Assembly: GCF_964355755.1 (NCBI RefSeq)
Contig: NC_092680.1
Span: forward strand, 8,407,001-8,471,000
Source of the DNA: Antedon mediterranea
Lineage: Eukaryota > Echinodermata > Crinoidea > Comatulida > Antedonidae
DNA length: 64,000 bases
Direction: 5' to 3'
Shown here: positions 1 through 14,989 of the stretch, piece after piece
Position numbering within the stretch: position 1 is the stretch's first letter
Layout of the letters: each line of letters opens with the position of its first letter
Notes under the pieces: generated by a model
What the model was told of the DNA's origin: nothing
The model's database searches: none
What the model saw: only the letters and a program-made list of their open reading frames with translations
Made by a program: the position numbers and the translations under genes

Positions 1-3000
1 GATGTTCCGTGCTCTGATTAATTTTCTTAGATACCAATCTTCGTTTGTGTATTATAGACAAAACACATTGATGTATCTTGCTTGAAAATTTGATTTGGCA
101 TGTGACACTATTATCTACTGCAGATAAACCATTTATTAATTTACCGTAGCGAGTTAAGAAACCGTATCCAATAATGTTTGTATCTGTTACATTAACATGA
201 ATAAAAATGCTGCGCATACGGAACCAATAAATAGAATGGCGTTTCAAAAGAAAAGAAATATTCAATCTAATTAGATACAGTAATAAGACCTTTCTTGGCA
301 CGTACTACTGTGCTCACATAATATGACGTACTTTTGCTATCTGTCTATCATCTAGATACCCGCTCCCTCTCTGTTCTATTTGCCAATAAAACTTCTCATT
401 GCGATTTTGTTCTAAACTTCCGGTACTTCCTCCTCCATTCAGGCTCTTTTGAATTAATTAAATTGAGAATTATCAGAAACATTGCATGTGTGTGTGTTTA
501 TGTGAATGTTCACAAGATTGAAACTATGTATGAATGAATTTGATTACAAATCAATGATCGCCTTAACTGTGATTGCGTTGATGCATGCGTTTATTACGCA
601 AGACAAACATGAAAAGTCACATCATTTCTTGTATGATGTTCTATCGTTCTTATTGATTTGCTAACTTAATCTAGTTCATCGTGAATATTGTGTACGACGG
701 ACGGGCAATGTTCGCAGTAAGAACGTGATATGCATTGTAAATGTGTTTTCACACTTGCAATCTTATTTGTACACGAACGCATTTCTACGACTGTGCGGGA
801 GACGTTACGTTATTTTTGTCCAATTAAAACGGTAAGTTTGTATTACTTGTAGGCCTATAATACATATCGAGGAATCACATACTGACAATAATAATGGGGA
901 TAATCATGTGTATGCCTAATATCCAAACCTTATATTGCTGCGCGTGCGCTAAAATTGTTTATGCGTAAAGCAAAACCCGTAAAATATTGAATTGCACGAA
1001 TTGCTACTTTAAAGATTGATGGACGACACCAGTGGGATATCAAATCAGACAGTTTGATGGACTTACAATATACACAAATTAGACCGTAGAAAAACTAGCT
1101 AGTATCTGATATCAAAAGCCACCGGGCAGAAATTTCCACAATAAATTATGCATTATTTTAAGGGGCAACTATTTTTAAATGGGCTACAATCACTATTTGC
1201 TTATATAATATGTTCTTAAATATTCATGATTAATCATCCAAAAAAATCGTATTATATAGCTTTCAGCGTGAGAGAACATTGAAAGATTTCCAAGCTCGGT
1301 GACCTTTGGATGACGTCACTTCTGATTTTGCTCACTGTTTGTAAAGACAAGGTATTGCAAATTCACTCATTACGAAGCAACTGCGAACAACTTACCACCG
1401 TATCTTCAAAGTAGTTAAAGGTACACAATCCCTATGGCGACAGCTGCCGTTTCACTATTGAACGAAGGCAGTGAGTAACTATTAAAAAATAAGCTTGGCT
1501 TATTTATGTTCATTTGTAGCGCACCAACGAACCCGCTGCGTGTGGATGGCGCACGGTGTGATTATTTTTGTAACTCTTGCCCGATAGGATACATAAGATT
1601 TTCATTTGTACTCGCAACGGATTTCATTACAATAATGCTTCATTCCGCTAAGGTAGGCTATAGTCAACGTTATATTTGTCTGTAGTTGTTTTGTTCATTT
1701 AAAAAATCAATTGCTGAATACAGTGGCGGTTTTACTATTTTCAGGAGTGTTGATCTGTTCTATGATAATTGTCAAAAATAAACTGGTATTAATACGTTCA
1801 TAATTTTATTTTGACTGTCAAAAAAGTTAGACCGCACGTGAGCCTAGCGCTTCCCTAGATCCGTCGATAACTATTGTATGAAAGCCACCGAGTTAGCATT
1901 GATAATCATCGATAGTTATCGATGATAATTGTTATTGCGAAGAATAATTGATTATGCGTCTCAACAATCAAGTTTCTAACCCAAATACTTATTGCAAAAA
2001 TTACACGTGGAAGTTTGTCTTGATATTGAACGTCAGAATATATAGATTAGGAGAGTCGGGACCTCACATCCGTCAACAACTAAAAACGTTTTAAAATGTA
2101 TGCGTATTCGGTAAATCAGGTCAGAAAAATATCTCGTATACATACACAAATGATACAAAATTAATAATATGGATAGGCCTGACTGTGGAATCCAAGCAGC
2201 ACACCACGTCCTCTGTAAGATATTGCAATATTACATTATAAACATAATCGATAATGTAGTATCTCATTGGAATTATACCCCTGGAGGGCATGTAATGAAT
2301 ATATAGATATATCAGATGGATTGTCTTTCTTCTTTAAAGACAAAGAGATACAAGTCATAAGCTGAATGATAGTTATTAATATTATGATGAAAATGTTTTT
2401 AGCAAATTCTCAAAGTTAGCTGAGTGCCTGTTTACATTAATAGTTTAGTTTAATACAAGATGAATCATAATGTTAATTCTAAGTTGACAAAAAATATGGA
2501 AGAACGTGGTTGACTCTGATAAATGTATGTCTTCAAAGTCAAAATCCCCTGAACCGTAAAGACATTTGTTTTCAGTTTTTGAACGGAGTCTTCAGAATGA
2601 GATATAATTAAATTGTATAATTGCAAAAGATTAGAGATCAAGAAACAAACAAGTTTGCTTATTGAGTTGCAGTTGTCTGCCGTACTAATTGTAATTGCTT
2701 CGATGGATGTAGTAAGCGCGTGACGAGTAATTCTGTTTCTTATAAATATAGAATTATGTTATTTTCTTGATCGTTTACAGTTAAGTGTTCTTGTAATAAT
2801 ATTAGTATACATGTTTAAAACGGCACCCACGTGGACTCTACGTATTTAAAAAATGAGGCAGTTTATGTGGTAAAAAGGTTGTTGTCAGGAGACAAGAAAC
2901 TGCAGGTGATGTTCATTCTCTCTAGACATGATATCGTACGAGAATCGGATGTAAAATGAAGAGTAATTCGTAATTAAAGTCGAATACATATATAAAACTA

Positions 3001-5895
3001 AATAATCTACTGGACAAACAAAAAATGCATGAAAAGCAAGTTAGTAATAAGCAAGGTTTTTATTCTAGCTTTTGATTAGTTAGACTTCTGAGAACTAATT
3101 ATTCGATATAAAATCCCTTCTGTAAAATTATCATCCTAATCTTTCGAAACTGAACTGAAGCAAAGATGAATTACAAAAATCAATGTTTTCTTAAACTACT
3201 CCTGTGAATCGAAATAGGCTTATGCAATTTGTATTTTTCTTTAACTACGTTGCATGTGGCACTCAAAATGTGTTTACGTGTTCTTTCTACCGATGTTTGC
3301 CTATATTGATTCGTTAGTTTGTTAAAATGAATGAATACATGTAAATGATTGAACAGATGGAGAACAAAATGAGAAATGAATTGATATATTTAATGTTATT
3401 ATAGAAGAAAGCAAGTTTTGTTTTGAAGTAGATAATATGTATCTGATATATACATTCATTTATGTGAAGAAGGGGAAGGGAGGGATGAAAATACATGACC
3501 GAAATGTGGTTGGCAATTGTCTGGATACTTTCCACGTCATATTCTCGTCATTTTCATTCATATCAGTAACGTCTCAAATCAAATTATGTTGATGATGATA
3601 TCAGTTTTAAATTGTCAGAAGACAAACACAACAACTGTTTGTTTATTATCTATTGATTGTGATTATTTTATCACAGGATTAAATACTTGTTGTAATACAA
3701 ACTGAATATTTGATCAACTTAAAACGATCGTGCTCACGAACCGTCCTATTGCGCACTAACCGTTCATTTTGCTCATTAAAGTCGCATGGATGATTTCGAA
3801 AGATCACGTCTATCAAGATGAATTTGATTTTGTACGTTAAAAAATAATCTGAAATCAAATTAGATTGGAAAAATAAGTTGAATAATTCAACTCACGGTGC
3901 TATTAATATTCAATATCGGCTTACTAATGCGGAATTTATTACCACAGAAGCATTTTAACACCATGCCAAGTAAAACATTAGTTGATAAATTATTTCAAGT
4001 TGATAATTCAATATATTATTTATTTGTATTCAATCCATTATTTGTCCAAATTATAGAATATTCCGGCAATCATATAAATATTAGATACCGAAGTATTTAC
4101 TGTGGCAGTTGTCTCGCATTTCTAACACGTCCGTTAGAAAAAAATAATTGTATACTTACATCTAATAATACAGTGTTCATGTTTTAGTATAATACGTTTT
4201 ATCTTGAGCCATCCGTGTATAAGTAACAAGTCACGAATTCAATCTTTGAAAAGTAATAACTTTGAATAAAACTTCTTAGAAAGCTTAGTAGTTTGTGTAT
4301 ATGGAGGCTAAAATGGTTTCTAAGTTTATGTTAACATGTTAGTTTAGACCAAATAAAAAATAATAGTTAGTTTCACGCCTCCTCGGGAACACATTTTTTC
4401 ACACTTCACGGCTCAACACCCCTCTATCAAATTTTAGAACAGCAAAACTTTAAAAACTATTTACTATTTAAAATTGTTTTCAACAACAATAGTCGTGATA
4501 TATTATACACAAATTTGAAAAAATAAATGATTCGATTTTCCATCAACATTTTATGATTACAGTCATCGTACTTTTATGTTTGTCCTGGAGTGGCCTCAGA
4601 CTTGAAGCTAACATTTTTTATTTGGCTTTATATGAGTCTGCCTGGTGCTGCATTGAATTGACTATAACATTCGATCAAAATTGTTATTTTTAAGATGACA
4701 GACGTATTAACACGTAAAACATGTTCATATAAATTGTGTAACAAGATAAGATGGATACCCAGAATAGATAGTGATAACCAAATGTTATACTGTAGAAATA
4801 CCTGTTTAGGCCTAACATTTGAATTCAACAACCTATTATTGGAAAGTATTTTCAACCCATTCAATATTGAGGTTTATTGCTGAAAATAACGTCATGTTAA
4901 CTTTCTTTATGAGACTTTATAGTTGATGTGGAATGAATTGCTCGCAGAGTGCATTACGTTCTTCACACTATAAATTGTTTTTCATGCATATCGACAATCT
5001 ACAGTCCATAAGCCAATGTTTAGCCTGAATATACTTAATCAAATAGTATTCAAATGTATTTTGTTCGTTTATACAATCATTTAAAAAAAACAACATTATA
5101 TTAAAATATTATAAAGTCCGCTGAACTTATAATAGGCGTCCTACCCTCTAGCTATAGATGTTAGACTATAGTGTTCTGTCTTGCCGCGTGTGCACCCTAA
5201 CAACAATTTTGTCATAATCTTTCTTCTTGATTTTCTTTAGAAAAATTATCAAGCAAATAATTGTTATTTCATAAAACTAATAAATAAAGCAATACATGCA
5301 TAACGGGACAGAGATCTCGGACGCTGAGCTTTTGTTTCGTGTATCACCATTGTGTTACTGTGCACGTTCGACAATCGCCACACAAATCATCACTTCTTCC
5401 TTAGTCTACCGTCACGTGACGAATGTCGTAAACGAACCACATGACTCGACATACCATGCACTAATAATAACTTCTCCCTTCTTGTAGATGATTATTAGAC
5501 TATCGGGTCTTCTGTCAAGTATCTTCCGTTTATTTTACTCCATGAGATAGGAAAGATGAACAACCTGTTTATTAACATTATATCGTGCCAAATTAGCGCT
5601 CGGATGTGAAATACTTATTTAACTTTTACCCTAAAGGTCTCCTCAATTAGTTGCTCGTATCGTCTTCATGTACCGTATTATAAACACCACACGTACTATC
5701 ATAGATACATGTTTCATGTGCTGACGTCATGTTGGAAATTGATGACATTTATGTATTGAACATTAGATAAGAATATTCTTTGATTTGTGGTAGGCATTTT
5801 TAAAAATATTTTGTATGTAGGCCTATTATTTACATGGACATTTTTTTTTTCAATAAATTTCGGATATCAGTACCGAGTTTCTAAGTAAGTCTTTA
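1..5895. other. Intergenic DNA, no gene seen
   Basis: AT-rich sequence with stops in all frames. Open frames are under 100 codons and none matches a family I know. A GTAAGT-type donor motif follows AAAACG near 832, after a slightly GC-richer stretch. It could be the end of a noncoding first exon, but nothing supports a linked gene. A short palindrome, ATCATCGATA-GT-TATCGATGAT, lies at 1905-1926. Confidence 0.6.
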
Positions 5896-6070
5896 TTTAA
5901 AAATGTGTTGTCCCCAAAAAACATGAAAAATGAAGATTATAGTTTTAATAAAGTTAATCAGTTCCCTAGAAAAAAAAATGAAAATGTTTTTACCTATAAA
6001 TTGACTAAATAAATGGTTAAATTCCACCAAAAACCCACTGGCTGGCAGCCAATTTGGCCATTTTTTGCTC
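5896..6070 (+). repeat. MITE-A copy, right part missing
   Basis: Begins with TTTAAAAATGTGTTGTCCCC, close to the terminal repeat TTTAAAGATGTATTGTCCCC of the other copies at 33.3 and 56.1 kb. It then follows them through ACATGAAAAATGAAGATT, the GTTAATCA block and the CTGGCTGGCAGCCAATTTGG core. The homology stops near 6070, so the right half and right terminal repeat are absent. Confidence 0.7.
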
Positions 6071-8018
6071 ATGAATTATACGTATGAAACGCCTCATGTG
6101 CCAAACTATTTATCTTTTTACTAATTTCGTTTCGTTTTTGCACTGAAGTTATCACGAGACCAAAACACTATGATTATTATCAATGCAGTAGAGGATCCAG
6201 AGAGGGCGCACCCTCCGCACGCCCCTATAAATCTGGAGGAAAAATCCTACCCCTATCCTTCCCCTCCTGACTTTCACATTGAACGTAAACAATGTTATCC
6301 CTAGTCTCGTGTGTTTAACCAGCGGAAAAAGTATACCACAATCATTTTACCGATTGTTAACACGCTATGAGAGTGTCATTTCCAGCCAATTATAGGTTCC
6401 AATTATCATGAATTTTACGAGTACCATTTCCGACCATCTAGGGTTGTCATTTAACAAAATCTGCTTCTATCTATCTATAAGCCATGTATGTTAACTAAAG
6501 CAACTTTAAACCCATTATTTGTAAATGTAAAATAGAAAAAAAATTAATACTTGATGAAAAAGATGATTAAAGGTAATCAAAATATGTATTACATATGGTA
6601 GTTTGGTTCGATTTGACATTAATGTAAAACACATTATGACGTAAGTTGATAGTAGATATATGTATAAAACATTAGAGTATACATGGATTGACGTCTCCTT
6701 GACGTTTTGCATAATCAGAATAAGGAAGTCGTGTACTTGTTTTAGTCTGAGAAGGATTTGTAGTCCTAACCGTGAATGAATAACGTGATGTAAATATAAA
6801 TATTATGCAGTGTGTATGGTGTGAGATGGAGCGCACGTTGGCCGTAGGCTTCTTCATACACAACTCGTCCACGCTTATTTTAATGGGAACAAAACGTCTG
6901 AATAACCTTTGTGTAGCCATGGTATTAGGATATAACTACAATTACCACGATAGTAATGCTCTAGCTTATGCAGTTTTCTTGATCGATTTTGTACCTGTAG
7001 TTTTATGCCGAAAGTTAAGTTTCAGTGTCGATTAAGAGAAATCCAGATAAAACAGCAGGTAAGCGGCAGCTTATGTTTATTTTTACAATGAATGGCGAAT
7101 CAGCAGCTCAGTTTATTTTACATTTCTTTTACTCGTTTAAATATCACTTTATACTTATTTTATTAGTGTTCTTGTCTTAAATATCACGTTTCTGTAATTC
7201 TTTAATGTTACCGTTTATATTAGGAATTGTCGATAAACTGAATTGAAAGTTTATAATGAACTTCTTTTTCATTTAATTCGTGCAGATAATCAGCATTTGA
7301 ATAGTAATGGATTATGAGTTTAGGACTACAAACGAACCCCCTGGTTATGCTGTACTGTACGAATGAACGAATGTTATTATCCCTATTGCCTTTAATCACG
7401 ACAATACATTCCTATGTTTTATTACTATTTTTAGTTAGTTAGAATTTCATTTCATCTTGTCCTTTTGTATATGTTTTGAAATGAAGGAATAAAAAAGGAC
7501 TTTCATTGTCCAATTCCCCACATCTTTCATGTCGCCATTTGATTGGTCCAATGCTGTAATTGATGCAGGACACCTGATTGTTGTTTTCGTGAAACACGTA
7601 ACAGATTATTCAATCTAAGCCAGATGAAGACGCTTAGAAACATTTCATTTTTCATGGAAATGGCTCAGATTACTGTTATAACTTACCATCGTAGTACCTA
7701 TGGAGAATAATATATAATGTTTTTCTCATGAGGCAACTACTAATGCTACTGTCGTATCCTGCTATTAACTAGTTTGCCGATTGTTGAACGGAAGTTTGAT
7801 ATAATGGGAAATATATTGATATACGATTTGATATGGTATATTAATTAGGCGACTTCTCACTAAAGAAATGGTGAGTAAATTTACGACTGTACTGTACAAA
7901 CTGTAGACCTATTAATATATTTAGTATCATGTTCTACCATGGACCTTTTTAGGTCTATATTCACGTCTTGGGCCAAGAGCTTGGGTTTGATGGTCATCTC
8001 ATGCGCAAGCTCTGTGGT
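6071..8018. other. Intergenic DNA, no gene seen
   Basis: No recognisable gene. A 76-codon open frame at 6805-7035 is followed by CAGCAGGTAAGCGG near 7052, a good donor match. An exon there is possible, but the peptide resembles nothing I know and no acceptor partner was found. Confidence 0.5.
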
Positions 8019-8200
8019 TCAGATTCAGATTCAGATAACATTTATTTAGATAATAGGCCTAATGAATGAACATATACAAAATAGAAAAAAGATATTAAAG
8101 TGAACATAGATAAAACAGTAATTGGTAGTCATTATTATCATGTATCTCTTCTAGAAGTTAAAAACTTGTCTCGCAGGGACCCACAACAAAACACATTACT
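8019..8200 (-). mobile_element. LINE 3' end remnant (CR1/L2-like tail)
   Basis: On the minus strand the segment reads GGGTCCCTGCGAGACAAG, an A/T-rich 3' region, then AATAAATGTTATCTGAATCTGAATCTGAAC. A 3' end made of short GAATCT repeats is typical of CR1/L2-type non-LTR retrotransposons. No reverse transcriptase coding remains. The family assignment rests only on this tail. Confidence 0.5.
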
Positions 8201-9999
8201 AAAAAAATAAAAATAAACCTAGAGTATATAATTATATAATTGAGAATACAAATTACAGTGTAATAACATAACTAACATCTTCTTTATCAAAATTATTTAA
8301 ATTATATTTCTATATTTCCATGATATAAATGAAATAAGTACCGATATCGGTAAATGAAAAAGATATGTACACATATACATATAAATACATACACATACAT
8401 ACATGGTTACAATAAGTGGATAGTATAGATTAAAGATTGCAATAATAAACAACAACTAATATTTTATGTGTAAACTTAAATAGTATATTGAGTATAAATA
8501 ATGATAATAAGCATATTACCTAAGCTGTATAATATTTAGATAAATAATGATTCTTTAATTTTTTTCGGAAAGTAAATAATGATGATATTGACGTTTTGAT
8601 GTTAGACTACGTATCTGTCCTGTCGTGTTCCTCAATAATTATAAACTTACATCACAGTTGTACAACATATTCTTTCCACAAACAATAATCATTGATGATT
8701 ATCAATAATCAATTAAAAATAATAATTATCAGTAATATATTTAATATAGTTTTTTTTTAATCAAAGAAATATTTGTTTGGTTTCCCAATTCCTTTGTTTT
8801 AAAATCATATTTTGCATCTTATCGCAGAGCACAATTCAACCTTCCATAATTGATGAGAAATAGAATTTCACAAGAAAAGTAAGATTTATTGGTGTAGTTT
8901 AATAGCGTGACGTCAAAGTGTATGAAACGTAGATATAAAATAAATTTATATTTCTACAAAATTGATCGATATCGGTGATAGTAGAATAACTGATTCAGGA
9001 TTCGGTTGATACACTCTATAATTATATAGGTTTTATCATGGGACTCTTTCCCCGTCCGATGTACGCACATTTATTTTATTTTATCATACTTATATTGATA
9101 TTTTTAATCTATACATTTTGTTAATCCAAAGAAAGTAAATCACAGAGCGCAGAATGCACCAAACATGTAATATATTTTATCGAGATAAAATATTCTTAAT
9201 TGATAGTACATATTCTTTTGCTTTCCAATATTTGTTTCTCAAAGATTTATCAAGAATGAATTACCTTACATTCCTCTGGGTATGATAGCAAGTACTCAGA
9301 AAACATGCATTCTTAATGAGGGCAACCTCATATTAAGTATAGATTCTATATTTAGAAATCAATGACGTCATCATGAGACTTGTTGCGAATAATTATTCGA
9401 TGCTATTTTGAATTTTAACTGCATATGGATAACGCTTATTCTACACCTCATTATTTCAGCTTAACTTGTTTCTAATGATACCATGACATTTTCAAATTTA
9501 TCTATTCTCCATGGTCAAATGAATGCGCCATATGTCTTGTACGTGCAACTAACAGCCCGTACCGATAGGCTATAACCTATGGTTCAAGTTTTATTAATCT
9601 GTGCAAAAATATATTGCAGAACTATTAAAATCTTTCATTAAATCCACATCAGCATTAGTGAACATCATAAATAACATTATCATTATAAAGTTATAATATG
9701 AAACGTTATCATGATTTTGTATCATCGTTTTTTCATCATGTTATCACACTAGCGTCATTATCATCAATTAGATTGAATGTTACCTTAAAGAAGACTTGAC
9801 AACTGAGCTCATTCTGTCCCATTTACGTCATAATTAAGTGCAATATCTTCGTTCAAACACACGAGCGAACATTTTGGGGGAGAGTCAGACAATCTCCGTT
9901 TTGAATAATCCACTTTAGGTAATACATTGAAGATAGAAATTCATATTGACAACTCTAACTGTATGCTTTTTTCCCTCAATTAATTTTTATTTTAAAATT
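8201..9999. other. Intergenic DNA, AT-rich
   Basis: Very AT-rich, with runs of ATA/CATACATA words around 8366-8404. No gene, RNA gene or clear repeat boundary was seen. Confidence 0.55.
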
Positions 10000-10194
10000 A
10001 TGGCTGATGGTAAAGAATTTGTCAGTGCAGTCGGCTCTATCATCAATATTGTTATCATTGTCGTCAATACTCTTTATTTGAGTGAGTTGATACAAAAGAA
10101 AGAGCTGGAATTAAATGCCCACAAAATGTATCTAGATAAAAACGACTCAATTTTACAAAACACATTAGAAAACACATCCAATTTGAAAAGATAA
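10000..10194 (+). CDS. Possible small single-pass membrane protein
   Basis: An open frame of 64 codons starts at an ATG in good initiation context (A at -3, G at +4). An ATG 18 codons upstream, at 9946, has a poorer context. The peptide begins MADGKEFVSAVGS, continues with a hydrophobic stretch of about 18 residues (IINIVIIVVNTLYLS) and ends in a charged, helix-prone tail of about 35 residues. That would suit a small single-pass membrane protein. I recognise no family. About 300 bases downstream, 10311-10362 resembles the membrane-segment coding at roughly two thirds of positions, in a frame reading VINIVVTFVTS, which suggests a decayed duplicate. It could equally be a chance frame in AT-rich DNA, and no promoter or poly(A) signal was assigned. 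Confidence 0.25.
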   Translation: MADGKEFVSAVGSIINIVIIVVNTLYLSELIQKKELELNAHKMYLDKNDSILQNTLENTSNLKR

Positions 10195-13100
10195 AATAGC
10201 TGAAATCAATCAACTATAAAATCAAACATTAATTTTGTAGTGCAACATGTTACCTTCTTGGGTAAGAGAATGACCTTGTATTATTTGCAAATCACCCTTC
10301 ATGTTACCTTTGGCGTCAAGTCCCTCGGCTTAGTCATTAATATTGTTGTCACTTTCGTCACTTCCCTATCATCATGAATATTGATATCATTGCAATACCT
10401 TAATAATTATCATCACCAAGATATCTATTCCAAGAATAATCTTTCTCATTACTAATCAACTTCATGCAAAAACTATAGGAGCATGATTACCCAACTGTTA
10501 TCAATATGTTATTTTGTATTGTGAGTGTAATACTATTAATAACGGCCTTACAGTATTGGTTAGTCATTGTTGACTTATAATAATAAATAGTATTGTAGTA
10601 TATTGTATTTTAAATGTGTGAATGCTTCTTTAGAATTGTGGTATTGCCATGAGCGATTTGACACAGTAACGTATTAGATGCTTGATCCAATTCATTTGCG
10701 CAAGCTCATTTTAAAGTGATTATGTTGCCTTCTCTTGCGACGTTAATGATCGTGTTGGCATTTCATTTAACCAATGTACACACAATAACCTTCTGTATAT
10801 AAATAAGTTACAGCTAGACTAGTTATTTTCTGTAGTAATTGATTTTAGTAGGAACAAGAAAAATATTCTCATTCTCTGCCTGTGTAAATGAATCTACTCC
10901 GAAAATGTGAATGCAATACATGCTAAATCAACTGTTATCAAATCAACTACTTTCAATAGTGCATACTAAGTAGTTACTGAAAATGAAGTCAAAGTTGTTA
11001 TTCCATGAGAATACACTGACTTTTTGTATTTACCTCGAAGATATTTTCTATTTGTCTTGACCTTTTTTAGTGTGGCTATGCAAGGTGATATCATCATCTG
11101 TAGAAATATGACCATTTAGTTTTTCAGCATTTAATGAACTGTTCGTATAAGTAATATGCATGTGTGTTATTTATGAATGAAGTGCTGAATTTGACGTTAC
11201 AATATTACTTTATTTAGATTTAAGGGGGCGGGAAAATGAACGCGATGTCAAATTTAAGATAAACGTACATAATTAATCGTTGGGCATGTTTCAGTGATTC
11301 CGAAATTATGGATTCCGCGCGCCTAAAAGCAAAATATATAGATTGACCCCTAATTAGTAATTCTCTGTTTTTATTATCTGAATAAATTAATATCGAATCC
11401 GTTTAGACTTTGTCTAAACTTTGAACAAAATCTGAAATCTCCTTGTACCATTGATGACACTTCATCAGTATTAGCAAAAACTTTTCATCAACCATGTATA
11501 ATTTAACCAGACCTTAAACAGTACCCTGTTCCGTCATGGGTAATTTCTGCTAGTAGGTTTCCGGCATCACACGACATTTACAACAATGTAGGCTACATTA
11601 TTCAACCTGAATCTTTAATCGAGTGTTTTTTAATCAGAATTGTAATTGGTGTTTCAATGTTTATTACATCACTGTATCGGAGTCAAAGGATTATATCAAA
11701 AGTAATAAGGTGCTATTAAACAAATTGTTTGTTTATTATCATACGGTATATTAGTATTATTAAGCAACCGTGTGAAATCAATTCAAATGTGGGTGTTGTG
11801 GGTAAGGTCTGGACACCAGCTGCTGTGTATTGTAGTATAATGGCTCTGATATAACCCTAATACTAGAAATATCTTCTCCTCAATTGAGAAGAATGAATAC
11901 AAGAGGAGAAAACTGAAAACTTAACCGGATATAGACTGCCCCCTATTGACCAGCATTGCACAAAGAAAAACTGGATGAAGTGATTCGGGATTCAAATACA
12001 GCAATGTGTGTTTTGTTCATGTATTTCGTACCTATACTATAAGAGCAGTAATCAGGTCTAGTTGTAGACAATCTACGAACTTTAATGATAGAAAAATTAC
12101 CTTCTATCATAAGTTTTCAAATTTTTTCAAGTTATCCAACGACAGTAGTTATAGGCCTATTACGCATTTTTGTATTGTTTATAATGCTGTAAATTGCATC
12201 TCGTAAGTATTACCTTATATCTCGTGTATAATGATATTTAAGCAACATTGTTGTATTTGTTCACCTGTGCACACCTTTTTAGAAAGTCGTAAAGCTAAAA
12301 CAAAACTACTTAAAATTCCGCTTTTCGAATTGACGGCGTTCATTCCATGTTAACGATGCTCTCTTATTACCGGCATTACGTTATTATTCCTTTAATATAT
12401 GTTTTAATTCGCTTCGCTTTATACGTGAAGTTATAATTATAACCGCCAAATGTAATCATAACTGCTATTAAGGTATTTTGAATGACTATTCACAAATAAA
12501 AATGTCATAAACAAAACAACAGCCAATAACAAAAATGATGCAACACAACGTAATGATGATGGCCTAATATAATGGTCATTAGGACTATACATTTCAGTCC
12601 ACTCTAGCCCCATAATAGTTAAAAGAACGATCGAATAGAGCATGCGCGCATATCTAGCCCATAAAGCACACGTCACCGTATGCTGTATAGGCCAAATGAA
12701 AGAAATTGTGAAATTTTAGAACTGTGTGACCTTTGAAAAATATACATTGTATTTAGTTTTTAAAAAACTTGCAACTGTTGATTGCGGCTGTCAACGTTTC
12801 GAGTTGTGTAAACGATAATCGATCATAGTTATATCACAATATTGTATATCCCTACTTCACAATTATTATATTGCTAATACATAGCTAATAATAAAGCCCA
12901 TCGTTAAAGGAAAAAACTAATTCCGGACATGAAATCAAGATTTAACCAATAATGGTTAGATAGACACAAAGTCAGATATCAATCCAGTGCTCGTAGCGTA
13001 AGCCACACTGTAGTATGCACATTGTATGCTTGAATACGTTATAGGCCAACATATTGAATTGTACGAACAAAATATTATAACATGATATTTTAAATAAATT

Positions 13101-14019
13101 GAAAAATAATCAATGAGAAAATATGGAATATGTTACGTGTAAAATTTTAGAAAACAATAATATCGGCCTAAATAATGAAAAGAAATGCTTATAAATTCCA
13201 AATTCCTTGTTTTCACGCGATAGGTGTATTGCACTCCATTCAGTTTAACGTCACATTGTTCACACAGCTTAAATCTGTCAAAACGTTGTTCATTTTTATG
13301 GTTGATGTTTGTAGAAATTGCATTCCGTTTGCTTTGCCGCTGAGAAACAATTGCTTATGCTAAAACAAATCTTAGTCGATGAATTAAACAGCGTAAGATT
13401 GTATTGTGTTAACGAGCTGAAAGCTCAACTATGCCATGAGGTATGATGTTGACTGAAAATAACTGCATATAAAATAAGTTGTGATTGGAAAGATGAAATG
13501 CATATTATAAGGATATTAAGATAAATCTTGTTACAGTGGTACTCTGGATCTGAAAGAGTTAGGTAAAGCCTACAACGTTCGCGATAATTGACAAATTGCA
13601 TTAAGGAACGTTTTCTCATCAACATTTTTATTCACACCTTGAAAGCGACTAGAAGCAAATCCACTACTGTAAAATATAAGCGAGTAGTATATAGAAAAGC
13701 AAATATAAGACGATACTCGGCTAATATGTGTATGTAAATTAAAGAACACGCTTAGGTTGATTTGCCCTGGGGTACAGGTAGGCCTACCATAATAATGATG
13801 TCTTCCCTATAAGCCACTTCAACTGCTATAAAGTATAATACATAATGGAATTGATTTCAGTTTACAAGAACGCAAACTCCATTGCTCTTAGCTTAGAGAA
13901 TAGTATTGTTATATAAACTGACGTTATTTCAAACTTTGATTTTACGTTTATTTATGGTTAATTTCCATTTTTTTTATCGTACCGTGTTTTAATAACGTCA
14001 TTAATCTTTTAATCAAATA
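10195..14019. other. Intergenic DNA, no gene seen
   Basis: Contains the degenerate echo of the preceding small frame at 10311-10362. Otherwise AT-rich sequence with only short random frames. Confidence 0.55.
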
Positions 14020-14156
14020 AAGCTCTGTCTATATAGTAGGCCTGTTAAGTGACCCAATCCTTCAAATTGTGATAACATTCTGAAACTTTGCACAGTTATT
14101 CATTAGGGTGTCAAAAATATGAAATGGAAGGGTTGCACAAAATTTGGTCAGGGGAA

Positions 14157-14940
14157 AGCCGCCATTTTGGATTTCAAAATGGCGGACCCAAATTGTTCAC
14201 TTTTCAGGTATATCTCTGCTAAATAGGCACCTAGAGTTCTGAATTTAGGTGCAAATTATATGGTAATGGGGTCACCCAACATATTGGTATAACTAACATT
14301 TTAATTGCATGGCGGCCATTTTGGATTTCAAAATAGCGGACTTCAAATTTTCACTTTTTAGGTATTTCTCTGCTAAAGAGGCACCTAGAGTTCTGATTTT
14401 AGGTGCAAATTATATGGTAATGGGGTCACCAAACATACTGGTATAACTAACATTTTGATTCCATGGCGGCCATGTTGGATTTCAAAATGGCGGATTTCAA
14501 ATTTCCATTTTTCAGGTATATCTCTGCTAAAAAGGCACCTAGAGTTCTGATTTTAGGTGCAAATTATATGTTAATGGGGTCACCAAACATATTGGTATAA
14601 CTAACATTTTGATTGCACGGCGGCCATTTTGGATTTCAAAATGGCGGACTTTAAATTTTCACTTTTCAGGTATCTCTGCTAAAAAGGTACACAGAGTTCT
14701 GATTTTAGGTGCCAATTATATAGTAATAGGTAACCAAACATATTGGTATTTAACTGACATTTTTATTGCATGGCGGTCATTTTGAATTTCAAAATGGCGA
14801 ACTCAAAATGTTTCAGTACGGTACCTACAGTTATAATTTTAGGTACAAAGTATAATATAGTATTGAGGTCAACAAACATATTAGTATAACGTCATTGCTT
14901 GCATGGCGGCCATTTTGAATGTAGCTCAACCCGTACTGGC
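14157..14940 (+). repeat. Left arm tandem repeat, about 5 units of ~152 bp
   Basis: Units begin with variants of GGCGGCCATTTTGGATTTC at about 14157, 14309, 14462, 14617, 14769 and 14901. Each carries CCTAGAGTTCTGATTTTAGG and GGGGTCACCAAACATATTGG. The spacing is 152-155 bases, with a shorter last interval of 132. The units nearest the centre are the most diverged. Confidence 0.85.
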
Positions 14941-14989
14941 TTTACACTATTTGTTTATGTTCATAATTACATGCATTTAACACGGACAC

